Positions 25,265 to 33,083 of a stretch of DNA of 35,057 bases are shown here, piece after piece; the stretch's first letter is position 1, and each line of letters begins with the position of its first letter. Below the pieces are notes generated by a model that saw only the letters and a program-made list of their open reading frames with translations, had not been told where the DNA came from and made no database searches. The stretch covers positions 1 through 35,057 of the forward strand of contig NZ_JAASAD010000026.1 in assembly GCF_012726175.1 (NCBI RefSeq). The letters run 5' to 3'. Position numbers and translations under genes: made by a program. This DNA comes from Micromonospora sp. HNM0581 (lineage in GTDB: Bacteria; Actinomycetota; Actinomycetes; Mycobacteriales; Micromonosporaceae).

Positions 25265-25843
25265 GTTCCGCGTTGGCCGCTCCGATCGAACGGGTCACCG
25301 AACGGCTGCTGGACGGGCTGGCCGCGTTCGGTGGCGAACAGGTCGACTTCATCGCCGAGTTCGCCGCCAGGCTGCCGATCGCGGTGATCAGCGAGCTGCT
25401 GGGCGTCCCGGAACGCGACCACGCGTGGTTCCGGGACGTGGCGTCGCGGGTCTCCACGGCACTGGAGGGCATCACCGGCACCGGGGAACGGCTCAGTCAC
25501 GACGAGATGGTCGGCAACATGATGCTGATGCTGACCGCCGGGTTCGAGACGACCACGTTTCTCCTGGGCCACTGTCAGCTGCTCGCGCTGGAGCGTCCGC
25601 ACCTGCTCACCCGGCTGCGAGAGGACCAGGAAACCGTTCGTCCCGCTGAGCTTCGGGTCCGGTGGTCACTACTGCCTGGGCGCGCCACTGTCCCGGCTGG
25701 AGGCCCGGATCGCGTTGCCCCGTCTGCTGTCCCGCTTCCCTGGGCTCGCGATGGCCGCGCCACCGGTGCGGCGAGACGCCTGGATCGGCCGATGGCCTGG
25801 ACCGTTTCCCGATCGCGTTGAAGTCGACCGCCTGAGTGGTTGA
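25265..25843 (+). pseudogene. Cytochrome P450 fragment with internal deletion
   Basis: Two P450 pieces in different frames. Piece 1 (25265-25636) reads VDFIAEFAARLPIAVISELLGV, EMVGNMMLMLTAGFETTTFL (the I helix with A-G-x-E-T-T) and LLTRLREDQE. Piece 2 (25637-25843) reads FVPLSFGSGGHYCLGAPLSRL, the heme-binding loop with its Cys, then IALPRLLSRFPGL and VEVDRLSG to the stop. About 100 residues between them, including the K-helix ExxR pair, are missing, as is the N-terminal ~100 residues. The protein cannot work. It is a bacterial class I P450 of the sort that tailors macrolides. The left edge meets the aminotransferase fragment at about 25264. Confidence 0.82.
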
Positions 25844-25888
25844 GTTGACGCGACCGCATGGCGCATTGCCACATGAAATTGAAGACGA

Positions 25889-25909
25889 CGGAGGGGTCCC
25901 CTTCCTCCG
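25889..25909 (+). terminator. Weak hairpin after P450 remnant
   Basis: CGGAGG (25889-25894) and CCTCCG (25904-25909) form a 6-bp stem with a 9-base loop and no T tract, 46 bases after the P450 stop. It could end transcription from the left before the SRPBCC promoter. Confidence 0.3.
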
Positions 25910-25946
25910 CGGCGGTTAGGAAATCAACTGTTCAAGAATTTCAGAT

Positions 25947-25976
25947 GCCGCTTATATAGCTGAGGTGTGGTACCTT
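25947..25976 (+). promoter_or_regulatory. SRPBCC promoter with GCTTATATAGC operator
   Basis: GCCGCT (25947-25952) and TACCTT (25971-25976) are spaced by 18 bases, and GCTTATATAGC (25950-25960) overlaps the -35 edge. The motif, its position and the 18-base spacing match the first ArsR promoter at 17987-18016. The downstream GAGGTG stretch is also shared. The transcript would have a leader of about 45 bases before the ATG at 26030. Confidence 0.55.
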
Positions 25977-26029
25977 GGGTCGGTCGCTAGCACAGTGGAG
26001 TCTCCTCTGCCGGAAAGGACCCTAGATCC

Positions 26030-26599
26030 ATGACTGACACCGCCACTTGGCTGAAGACCATCCACCGGGAGGTCGACGCCGAGGACACGGATGCCGGCCG
26101 TTCGCGCACGGTGAAGCTGAGCCGCACGTTCGCCGCCCCGGTCGACGACATCTGGGACGCGATCACCAATCCGGAGCGACTCGCCCGCTGGTTCTACCCG
26201 ATCAGCGGCGACCTGCGTGTCGGCGGCAAGTACGCCCTTGATGGCAACGCCTCGGGCGAGATCATGAAGTGCGACAAGCCCAGCGCCCTCTCGTTGACCT
26301 GGGAATACGGCGGTGGTGGCTCGTCCGACCTGGACATCACCCTGCGCCCGTCCGCTGGCGGTGGCACCGTGGTCGACCTTCAGCACACCGCCATCCTGCC
26401 GTTCGACGACGAAACCTGGGCGGCCGGCATCGGCCAGTTCGCGCCGGGCTGGGACCACGGCTTCAGCCGGCTCGACGACTACCTCAAGGGTGAGTTGGCC
26501 GAGGACGACTCGCCCAACGAGCTGTCTCCCGCGGCCCAGGAGCTGTGGGCGCAGGCCGGTGCCCAGTGGTCCGAGGCGGTGCGGATTTGGCGTAGCTGA
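26030..26599 (+). CDS. SRPBCC / AHSA1-type protein
   Basis: A 189-residue soluble ligand-binding protein of the START-like SRPBCC fold (AHSA1 group). Landmarks: LSRTFAAPVDDIWDAITNPERLARWFYPI (first strand, helices and the conserved W-F), SGDLRVGGKY, GEIMKCDKPSALSLTWEYG, STR-like DLDITLRPSAGGGTVVDL and a final long helix GWDHGFSRLDDYLKG. The N-terminal ~30 residues are extra and charged. The frame is intact and has a GGAAAGG site 11 bases before ATG 26030. SRPBCC genes are often controlled by ArsR repressors. The operator-like GCTTATATAGC upstream links it to the ArsR genes at 17588 and 24647. The ligand is unknown. Confidence 0.88.
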   Translation: MTDTATWLKTIHREVDAEDTDAGRSRTVKLSRTFAAPVDDIWDAITNPERLARWFYPISGDLRVGGKYALDGNASGEIMKCDKPSALSLTWEYGGGGSSDLDITLRPSAGGGTVVDLQHTAILPFDDETWAAGIGQFAPGWDHGFSRLDDYLKGELAEDDSPNELSPAAQELWAQAGAQWSEAVRIWRS

Positions 26600-26846
26600 G
26601 CGCCCGGACCGGCATTCTCGACCGGCTCGTCACTCCGGCCCCGCGGCCGGTGGGTGGCGGGCCGGTTCCGTCGTCCGGCTGGTTGTGGCCGCGGCGAGGG
26701 TTCTCGCGTGGTCCGGTCCACTTGATGTTGGTCTAGTTGCCCACGTCGAGGTCATGGACGCGATGGCAACCGGCTCGCTAAGAATACATGTAGCTAACTG
26801 GCCCGGTGGGCCGATGCCGGCACCGTCGACCCGACAGGGGCACTCG

Positions 26847-27507
26847 ATGTCCGTACTCACCGACGAGATCCGCGCCGACTTCCCTGTCCTCGCGGGACAT
26901 CCCGGTACGTGCCCTCAAACTCTGCGGTCGCACCTGGTCCGGCGATTTCCTCTGGTTCTCCGAGGCGGTCAGCAACCAGCTCATCGCGTTGGACCCGCAC
27001 ACCGGTGAGGTCGAGCGCCGCCTGCCCTGTCCCGGGGTGCGCACGGACCTGACCACGATGGACGGCCTGCTCATCCAGGTGGTCGGCGAGGAGCGCCGCC
27101 TGCGGGTGCTGGCACCGCATTCCGGCAACTGCATCGGCGAGATGCCGAACCCGCGCCCCGGGCATCTGCTGTCCGGATTGGAGGCGACCCGGGACGGGAT
27201 CTGGTTTGGGTACGAGGATCTGCGCCTGGTCGAACTGAGGGACAAGCGCACCTTCGACCTGATCGACGTGTTCCGGGTCCGGTTTCCGATCGCCGGGCTG
27301 ACCGTCTCCGACGACTACCTGGCATACGCTGATCATCGCGCCGGCACGGTCAACATGTTCGACCTCCAGGGCGGCCGCGACGTCGCGTCCTACTCGGTGG
27401 CCGGCAGCCCGACCGGTGTCACCTGGGACGGCCGGGCCATCTGGTACTGCGACTTCACCACCCTGCGATTTCGGGCCATCGAGGTGCCCGGCATCACGAA
27501 GGGCTGA
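26847..27507 (+). pseudogene. β-propeller-type protein with 19-base insertion
   Basis: From ATG 26847 (GGGG site 7 bases upstream) the frame reads MSVLTDEIRADFPV, then breaks. The main body (RALKLCGRTWSGDFLWFSEA, LIALDPHTGEVERRLPCPGV, GLEATRDGIWFGYEDLRLVEL, IAGLTVSDDYLAYAD, GSPTGVTWDGRAIWYCD) continues in another frame to 27507. Removing 19 bases (26885-26903) fuses DFPVRALKL smoothly, for a ~214-residue protein. The repeated hydrophobic strand units suggest a small propeller like glutamine-cyclotransferase relatives, but I cannot name the family. It ends 4 bases before the UbiB-type kinase start, so they were probably co-transcribed. Confidence 0.65.
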
Positions 27508-27511
27508 CGAG

Positions 27512-28626
27512 ATGGCCGGCCGAGCAGTGCTGACCGCCCGTACCGTGCATGTCGCCGCCGTCACCACCACCGTGCTCGTCCCGGCCGCGACCGGTGCGCT
27601 GGCCCGCGCGGTGTTTCGCGGCCGCCCGGCCGCCCGGCGCTACGTCTACCGCCGCCTGGTGCATCTGGCCATCCGGCTGGGCCCGACGTTCCGGTGCCGG
27701 TGGCCAGCGGCAGCGTCGCATGCGTGTACCGGGCGACGCTGCACGACGGCAGCGCGGTGGCGGTCAAACTGCGGCGGCCCGAGGCCGAACGGCTGATGAA
27801 CCTGGACGTCGAGGTGTTCCGCCGGAGCGCGAACCTGCTTGCCCGGATGCCGGTGGCGCGGGACCTGCCGGTGGTCGACGTAGTCTCCCACATGGGTTCG
27901 GCGGTACTCGGCCAGCTCGACTTCACCCGGGAGGCGGACAATCTGCGCCGGTTGCGGGAGAACCTCGCGGTCGTCCCCCGGGTCCGGGTGCCCAAGACGT
28001 ACCCGGAGGCGTGCCGGCCGCGGTCGATCGTGGTGGAGTTTGTGCCAGGTCTGGAGGCCGGCGTCGCCGCTCGCTGCACCCCAAACGCGCGCAAGCAGTT
28101 CGGCGTGTCCGCGTTGACCTCTATCTACCAGATGTTCTTCGTGGATGGTTTCGTGCACTGCGACATGCACCCCGGCAACCTGTACTGCACCGATCGGTAC
28201 CAGGTGGTGGTGCTCGACGCCGGCTTCAGCGTGCAGCTGACCGACCGGCTCCGACGGCTGTTCGCCGAGTTCTTCCTCAACATGGCGATCGGCCGCGGCG
28301 ACCGCTGCTCGGAGATCGTCCTGGAGAGCGCGGCCGGACTGCGGCCGGACGCCGACCCGGACGCGTTCTGGGAGCGGATGGCCGATCTCGTCCACCGTAA
28401 CCACGGCCTGCCGGCCCGTGAGTTCAGCCTGATGGCGTTCGCCGCCGAGATGTTCGACCTGCAACGCAGGTTCGGTGTGCACGCTGCTCCGGAGCTAATC
28501 TTCCCGCTGCTGTCACTACTGGTGATCGAAGGTACTGTGCGTGAACTCGACCCCGAGATCGACTTCCAGGAAACCGCGAAACCCGTACTCAACCGAGGGC
28601 TTTTCGGGCGGCGCAAGGCCGCCTGA
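27512..28626 (+). pseudogene. UbiB/ABC1-type kinase, internally deleted
   Basis: ABC1/COQ8/UbiB atypical kinases act in isoprenoid-quinone and other lipid pathways at the membrane. From ATG 27512: MAGRAVLTARTVHVAAVTTT, then LVHLAIRLGPTF in one frame; the frame breaks at 27693-27704 within a tandem CCGGTG CCGGTG. The rest reads PVASGSVACVYRATLHDG, VAVKLRRPEAER (ATP-binding Lys), the QLDFTREADNL block, VHCDMHPGNLYC (catalytic loop), VVLDAGFSVQL (DAG in place of DFG) and a helical tail to 28626. About 80-100 residues containing the family's KxGQ motif and the loop between are missing. The remaining ~310-residue part keeps all kinase motifs except KxGQ. The HxlR regulator starts 12 bases after it. 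Confidence 0.8.
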
Positions 28627-28638
28627 GGGGCTACGACC

Positions 28639-29367
28639 ATGAACCCGAAGACTAACGGTTACGACAGTGGGGTGACGAGGACAGAATCAGGTGCGCGACG
28701 CACCTACAACCAGTACTGCGGGCTCGCCTCGGCACTCGACGTGTTGGGCGAGCGATGGACGCTGCTCATCATCCGGGAGCTCCTGATGGGCCCCCGCCGG
28801 TACAGCAGTCTCCTGGCCGACCTGCCCGGCGTCGGCACCAACCTCCTGGCCGAGCGGCTCAAGTCGATGACCGAACGCGGCCTGGTGCGCCAGGTCCAGT
28901 CGGACAGCGGCGCCCGCATGTCCTACGCGCTCACCGAGGTCGGGCAGGAGTTGCGCCCGATGGTGCTCGGCCTGGCCAAGTGGGGCATGGAGTTCGTCGG
29001 GCCGTACTCCCCGGGCGAGGTGGTCCGGCCGCACTGGGGCTTCCTCGCGGTCGAGGCGATGTTCCAGCCCGACAAGGTGCCCGACCGGGACGAGCAGTAC
29101 CAGTTCGAGGTGGACGACCAGGTCTTCCACGTCGACGTCCGGGACGGCAGGGCGCACGCGATGAAGGGGCCGGCCGACGCACCGGCCATGATCGCCACGG
29201 TCGACGCGGCGACCTTCATCGAGATCGGCACCGGTCGTAAGACACCGCTCGCCGCGATGGTCACCGGCAAGCTCAAGCTCGACGGCGACATCGAGGCGGT
29301 CCTGCGCTGCTGCGACCTGATAGGGCTGGAGACCGGCGCGCTGCGCTCGCACGCGACGGCCGGCTGA
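28639..29367 (+). CDS. HxlR-family regulator with SCP2-like C-terminal domain
   Basis: A 242-residue transcription factor with two domains. Residues ~24-120 are an HxlR winged helix: YCGLASALDVLGERWTLLIIREL, RYSSLLADLPGVGTNLLAERLKSM and the ERGLVRQVQ wing. Residues ~150-235 (YQFEVDDQVFHVDVRDG, APAMIATVDAATFIEIGTG, KLKLDGDIEAVLRCCDL) form an SCP2 sterol-carrier-like domain, common in actinobacterial HxlR proteins and probably a ligand sensor. The frame is intact with GAGGGG upstream of ATG 28639. It follows the UbiB-type gene by 12 bases and converges on the TldD-like gene 13 bases beyond, with no room for a separate terminator. Confidence 0.9.
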   Translation: MNPKTNGYDSGVTRTESGARRTYNQYCGLASALDVLGERWTLLIIRELLMGPRRYSSLLADLPGVGTNLLAERLKSMTERGLVRQVQSDSGARMSYALTEVGQELRPMVLGLAKWGMEFVGPYSPGEVVRPHWGFLAVEAMFQPDKVPDRDEQYQFEVDDQVFHVDVRDGRAHAMKGPADAPAMIATVDAATFIEIGTGRKTPLAAMVTGKLKLDGDIEAVLRCCDLIGLETGALRSHATAG

Positions 29368-29380
29368 CCGACGCTGCCCG

Positions 29381-30310
29381 TTACGCCGCGACACCGGCGT
29401 CCGCCCTCCGCAAGCCGGGGATGCGCAGGGCCGGCATCGCTGTACGGGTGTCCTGGTGGCCGTACTCGCGCGGCAGCGCCGGCACGGTGACTCCCGCCTC
29501 CCGTGCCTGCCCGAGTACGGTCAGCGGGCTGGTGTAGACCCGGAAGTCAGGGACCACGCCGCGGATCCGCCCGTCCTCGATCAGGTGCACGCCGTCACGG
29601 GTCAGCCCGGTCAGCTGGAGCCGGACCGGATCCACCGGACGCAGGTACCACAGCGCGGTGATCAGGATCCCGCGCCGGGTCGACGCGACCATATCGGCCA
29701 GCGACGCGCCGGTCCCGCCGGTGAGCACCAGATTGCCGACGCGTGGCGCCACCGTGGTGCCGGAGTCCGGCCCGGTGCGCCGGTGGCCCACGAGCGTGCG
29801 CAGCTCACCCCGGGTGATCCAGCCGGTCCGGGTGAGGCTCAGCCCGTTGTCCGGCACCGGGGCGGCGGCGTCGCCGGTTGCCACCACGAACGGCTCACAC
29901 TCCAGGCCCGGCTCGTTCGGGTCGCTGTACAGGTCGAGCGGCAGCGGGCTCAGCCGCTCGCCGATCCGGGTCCGCCCCGCACCGGCCGCGAACACGCCGC
30001 GGCCCTCCAGGGCGTCCGAGGCACCGCGTGCCGCCGCCGGGCGCCACCCGTGGAGGCCAGGTAGACGGTCCGGGCCTGCTCCTCGGCGAACCCGTATCGG
30101 CGCAGGCCGTCGCGGCGGGCGGCGGCGAACCCCGCGGCCAACTGCCCGGCGAACGACGCGATCCGCCCCGGATCGGCTGCGGTCGGTGGGCGGGTCCAGT
30201 CGTCGTCCGGCGCGGGGGCGGGCAGCGCCACCGGCTCGGGCCCGGCGCTGCCGGGAGGTCCCTGGGCCCGGCACGCGGCCTCGATGACGAGCGAGCAGCA
30301 GCCGAAGCCA
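29381..30310 (-). pseudogene. TldD/PmbA-like metallopeptidase, two internal deletions
   Basis: TldD/PmbA proteins (metalloprotease-like, ~450 residues) act on modified peptides. Three remnants in order along the minus strand: a short N-terminal bit GFGCCSLVIEA; after a join near 30275, DDDWTRPPTAADPGRIASFA and RYGFAEEQARTVYLASTGG; then after a join near 30035, in another frame, ALEGRGVFAAGAGRTRIGERL, EPGLECEPFVVATGD and ILITALWYLRPVDPVRL, LTRDGVHLIEDGRIRGVV and RTAMPALRIPG to the stop. At least two blocks of several tens of residues or more are gone, including the usual HExxxH region. The C-terminal half is in good condition. It could have processed a peptide in a natural-product pathway, but that is inference. 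Confidence 0.7.
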
Positions 30311-30428
30311 CGACCTGCCGTTGCAGTATTAGCGCGTGCGCGCGGCCCGGCTCTGCCGGTCCAGCCTTGATTTGCGTAAAGCAGTTTGGACCAGGCTCCG
30401 ATTCGATGTCCCTCCGCCAGCCTGGCTG

Positions 30429-30448
30429 GTGCACGTTGTGCGTACACT
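30429..30448 (+). promoter_or_regulatory. Promoter/operator of the DUF1778-GNAT pair
   Basis: An imperfect inverted repeat GTGCACG (30429-30435) and CGTACAC (30441-30447) with a 5-base spacer overlaps a -10-like TACACT (30443-30448), 7 bases before ATG 30455. It fits autoregulation by an RHH antitoxin binding its own promoter. Confidence 0.5.
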
Positions 30449-30454
30449 CGGGTG

Positions 30455-30745
30455 ATGGAGGCGAAGGCGGAGCGGTTGCACCTGCGGGTGGATGCCGCGC
30501 AGAAGGCGTTGTTGGAGGCGGCCAGTCAGGCTGCGGGGGCGAGCGTGTCGACGTTCGTGCTCAAGGCGGCCACGGAGGCCGCGGCTGACGTGCTGGCGGA
30601 CCGGCGAGTTTTCCTGCTGGATGAGGATGCCTGGCGGGTGTTCGATGCCGCGTTGGAGCGCCCGGAACAAGAGGTTGCCGGTCTGCGAGAGTTGCTGAGC
30701 GGGCCGACGGTCCTGGATGCCGCGCCCGGCGGGGTGCGCGAGTGA
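30455..30745 (+). CDS. DUF1778 (TacA-like) antitoxin
   Basis: A 96-residue ribbon-helix-helix antitoxin. RLHLRVDAAQKALLEAASQA is the N-terminal RHH strand and helix; GASVSTFVLKAATEAAADVL is the second helix; VFLLDEDAWRVFDAALERPE is the toxin-binding tail. ATG 30455 is chosen over an upstream in-frame start at 30386 because it matches the family length and the -10 element lies just before it. It overlaps the GNAT toxin start by 4 bases (GTGA), the usual TA layout. Relatives neutralise the GNAT toxin and co-repress the operon. Confidence 0.92.
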   Translation: MEAKAERLHLRVDAAQKALLEAASQAAGASVSTFVLKAATEAAADVLADRRVFLLDEDAWRVFDAALERPEQEVAGLRELLSGPTVLDAAPGGVRE

Positions 30746-31263
30746 GCTCTCGATTCTCGCCGGTCGAGCCGCTGACCGCCGCGCATGTGACAGCCGGGTT
30801 CGACTGCGGATCGCCGGCTCAGTCCGTCTGGCTGGCCGAGCACGCCTTGCAGGCGCACCGCGCGGGCCTGTCGCGGGTGTACGCCGTCGCCGACGTCGAG
30901 CACCCGCAGCGGCGAGTGGTGGGCTACTACGCCCTCGCAGCCGGCAGCGTCGCGCCGGTGGACGCCTCACCACGGCGGCGGCAAGGCGCTGGCCGCTACC
31001 ACCAGCCGGTGGTGATCCTGACCCGGCTCGGCGTCGACCGTGCCGTCCAGGGTGCCGGTCTCGGGCGGGCCCTGGCGGTCGACGCCCTTCGCCGGATCGC
31101 GGTGGCTGCCGAGGTCATCGGGGTGCGGGCGGTGCTCATCCACTGTGAATCCGATGCCGCCCGAGACTTCTACCTGCGCCTGGCGAAGTTCGAGCCGAGC
31201 CCCACCGACCCGATGCATCTGCTGCTGTTAATGAAGGACCTCCGCCGGGCGCTCGCCGGGTGA
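30742..31263 (+). CDS. GNAT-family (TacT-like) toxin
   Basis: A 173-residue GNAT acetyltransferase. TacT-type toxins acetylate aminoacyl-tRNA and stop translation. Landmarks: FDCGSPAQSVWLAEHALQAH (N-terminal region typical of this group), VVGYYALAAGSV, LTRLGVDRAVQGAGLGRALA (acetyl-CoA pyrophosphate loop Q/R-x-x-G-x-G/A) and FYLRLAKFEPSPTDPMHLLL. Start GTG 30742 overlaps the antitoxin stop. The frame, length and motifs are intact, so the pair may be functional, unlike most of its neighbours. Transcription runs into the orphan toxin cassette about 160 bases downstream. Confidence 0.92.
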   Translation: MSSRFSPVEPLTAAHVTAGFDCGSPAQSVWLAEHALQAHRAGLSRVYAVADVEHPQRRVVGYYALAAGSVAPVDASPRRRQGAGRYHQPVVILTRLGVDRAVQGAGLGRALAVDALRRIAVAAEVIGVRAVLIHCESDAARDFYLRLAKFEPSPTDPMHLLLLMKDLRRALAG

Positions 31264-31414
31264 ATTTCGGCGCCTGGCCGGACGTGGACGTGTGCCCACG
31301 CTGCCGTCAGCGTTGCCGTCAACGGCGAGCACCGTCGAGGCCGGGCGTGAGGGCGTTTCGCAGAAGCGCAGGTCAGCGGCTGGGCAGGACAGGCCACGCT
31401 CTGTAATCGACCGC

Positions 31415-31876
31415 GCATATCCCACACGTACTATGTACTCGCCGGCAACACCACTGCTCGTACACAACTGCGGCTTCACCGATGCTGTACATAGCGAGTA
31501 CGGGAGAATCACCACGCCAGGGTCATCGGACTACCGTTCTATCAGCAAGCGAGGGCCAGTGCTGACGGGCGTCAAGGACGAGGCTACCGGTGATGTTGTC
31601 GCGTCGCTCAACCATGGAACTGCGATCGACAATTTGCACCCCAGTCTTGCTGCGCGATTGGGTCCGGATGTTGGATCTCTACACCCCGGTGGGTCGGGAA
31701 TTCATGGTGCAGTCCACGGTCTCAATGAATTGCTCTGGAGACGAGAGTCGGCGGGGCTGAGTACTCAGATGGACGACAGTTTTAGTTTCTATAGCGTCAG
31801 GCTGCGAGGGCGCAACAAGGAATGCCAATTCCGCCGCGTTTCGTCTGCTCTCGGCTCACTCCCTAGTTGTAGGTAA
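31415..31876 (+). pseudogene. Hint tail plus decayed YwqJ-like deaminase toxin
   Basis: A toxin C-terminus cut from its carrier. In one frame HTYYVLAGNT, then after a 2-base loss PLLVHNCG, gives the end of a Hint/Rhs-type processing domain (His-Asn-Cys at 31463-31471). The toxin follows: SISKRGPVLTGVKDEATGDVV, DNLHPSLAARLGPD, then IHGAVHGLNELLWRRE. This is the YwqJ-like nucleotide deaminase layout, in which the motif is normally H-(A/G)-E; here the Glu codon is GCA (Ala, 31709-31711), so catalysis is lost. Near 31806 a one-base shift would give GMPIPPRFVCS, resembling the usual PxCxxC zinc site with both Cys changed. The gene is dead. The immunity-like gene follows 3 bases later. GC is lower than the surroundings. 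Confidence 0.7.
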
Positions 31877-31879
31877 ACC

Positions 31880-32299
31880 ATGAATGATGGCAAAAAGTCG
31901 CAACCACATCGCGTGCCGGACGAGTTGCTAGACTACAACGAGGAACTCTTTTACACCTATAATGGCGACAGCTTCACAGGGATCGGTTACGCGGACGTGC
32001 CTGGTTGTGGCCTTTCGGAGATATCGTATGTGGATGGGGCGCAGGATGGAGCGGCTCGTGATTGGTATCTATCCGGTCAGTTGAAGTATGAAGCGAACTA
32101 CAAGCTGAATGCCCGCCACGGCGTAACGCGGGAGTTCCGTGAAGACGGGTCCCTGGCCCTGGAGATGACCTACGACCATGGTGTGCTTCTTTGGTCGGTC
32201 AAATATGACGGTCAAGGAAAAGTTGCGGATCACTATGAGATCTCCGAGGATGATCCCAAACTTTTGCAGCTGAAGCGTCACCGGGAGTACGGTGGCTAG
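31880..32299 (+). CDS. YwqK-like immunity protein (MORN-type repeats)
   Basis: A 139-residue protein with MORN/YwqK-type repeats: ISYVDGAQDGAARDWYLSGQL, KYEANYKLNARHGVTREFRE, DGSLALEMTYDHGVLLWSVK and KYDGQGKVADHYEI. Each has the G-x-x-x-x-x-Y/W-x-x-x-G spacing. In Bacillus the YwqK protein is the immunity partner of the YwqJ deaminase, and the order toxin-immunity is conserved here. The ATG at 31880 follows a GTAGG site about 7 bases upstream. The frame is intact although the toxin is not. The codon use is AT-richer than the neighbours, a sign of transfer. It may be kept as an orphan immunity gene against toxin from other strains. Confidence 0.75.
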   Translation: MNDGKKSQPHRVPDELLDYNEELFYTYNGDSFTGIGYADVPGCGLSEISYVDGAQDGAARDWYLSGQLKYEANYKLNARHGVTREFREDGSLALEMTYDHGVLLWSVKYDGQGKVADHYEISEDDPKLLQLKRHREYGG

Positions 32300-32520
32300 C
32301 GAGTTCGGGGGTTCGGAAACCGGGCTGGCGGCAGATTAAAGTGTGTCGCGAGATCCAGACATATCCGAAGCTCTACGCCAGCAGGCGGCGTTAAGCAGTA
32401 AAGTCGACATCGCTAGCAGTTTGGTCACTGTTTCCGAGTCGGTGGCCGGCCTGGATGTATGGTCAGGTTGTGTCGGGTTCGAGTGTCAGTCCCAGTATCC
32501 GGTCAGATTGAGTCGGACCG

Positions 32521-32972
32521 TCAGCCGGGCAGGGGGCGCTCGGCGACGACGTTCTTCATGACCAGCGTCGAGTTCAGGCCCTGGACACCGGGCAGGGTGG
32601 CCAGCACGTCGTCCTCGAGCCGCTGGTATGCGCCTAGATCGGCGGTGGCGATCCGAAGGAGATAGTCGGGGTCACCGAAGAGGCGCTGCGCCTGGAGCAC
32701 GTTCGGGACCTGCATCACGGCCGCCTCGAAGGCCAGCAGCGTCTCGCGGTCCTCCTGCCGCATCGTGACGAAGAGCAGCGCCTCGAAGGTCAGGCCCACC
32801 GCGGTCGGGTCGACCACGGCGCGGTAGCCGCGGATGACGCCGGACCGCTCCAGTTCCCGCACCCGGCGGTGGCACGGAGAGACGCTCAGTCCCACCCGCG
32901 CGGCGAGGTCGGTGACGGTGAGACGGCCGTCCGCCTGCAACTCGGCAAGAATTTCCGATCAATGCGGTCCAC
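32521..32972 (-). pseudogene. Lrp/AsnC-family regulator, one-base frameshift
   Basis: Leucine-responsive family regulator that would control the divergent LysE exporter. From GTG 32972 (GGAAGG site upstream) the N-terminus reads VDRIDRK, then the frame breaks at the run of T at 32952-32954 (minus strand AAA). One extra A restores VDRIDRKILAELQADGRL and joins TVTDLAARVGLSVSPCHRRVREL, the helix-turn-helix. The ligand domain (VQGLNSTLVMKNVV, RLFGDPDYLLRIATAD) is intact. The gap to the LysE start is 111 bases, the usual place for Lrp sites. A homopolymer sequencing slip is as likely as a real mutation. Confidence 0.85.
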
Positions 32973-33083
32973 GGAGCAGATCCTTCCACAGGAGGCCACG
33001 AAGATTGGTAAACCAGGGACCATTTCGCGGGTCATCACGAATAGTGTCACCAACGGCATCTGCTGATTGGAAAGGGCCGTGCT

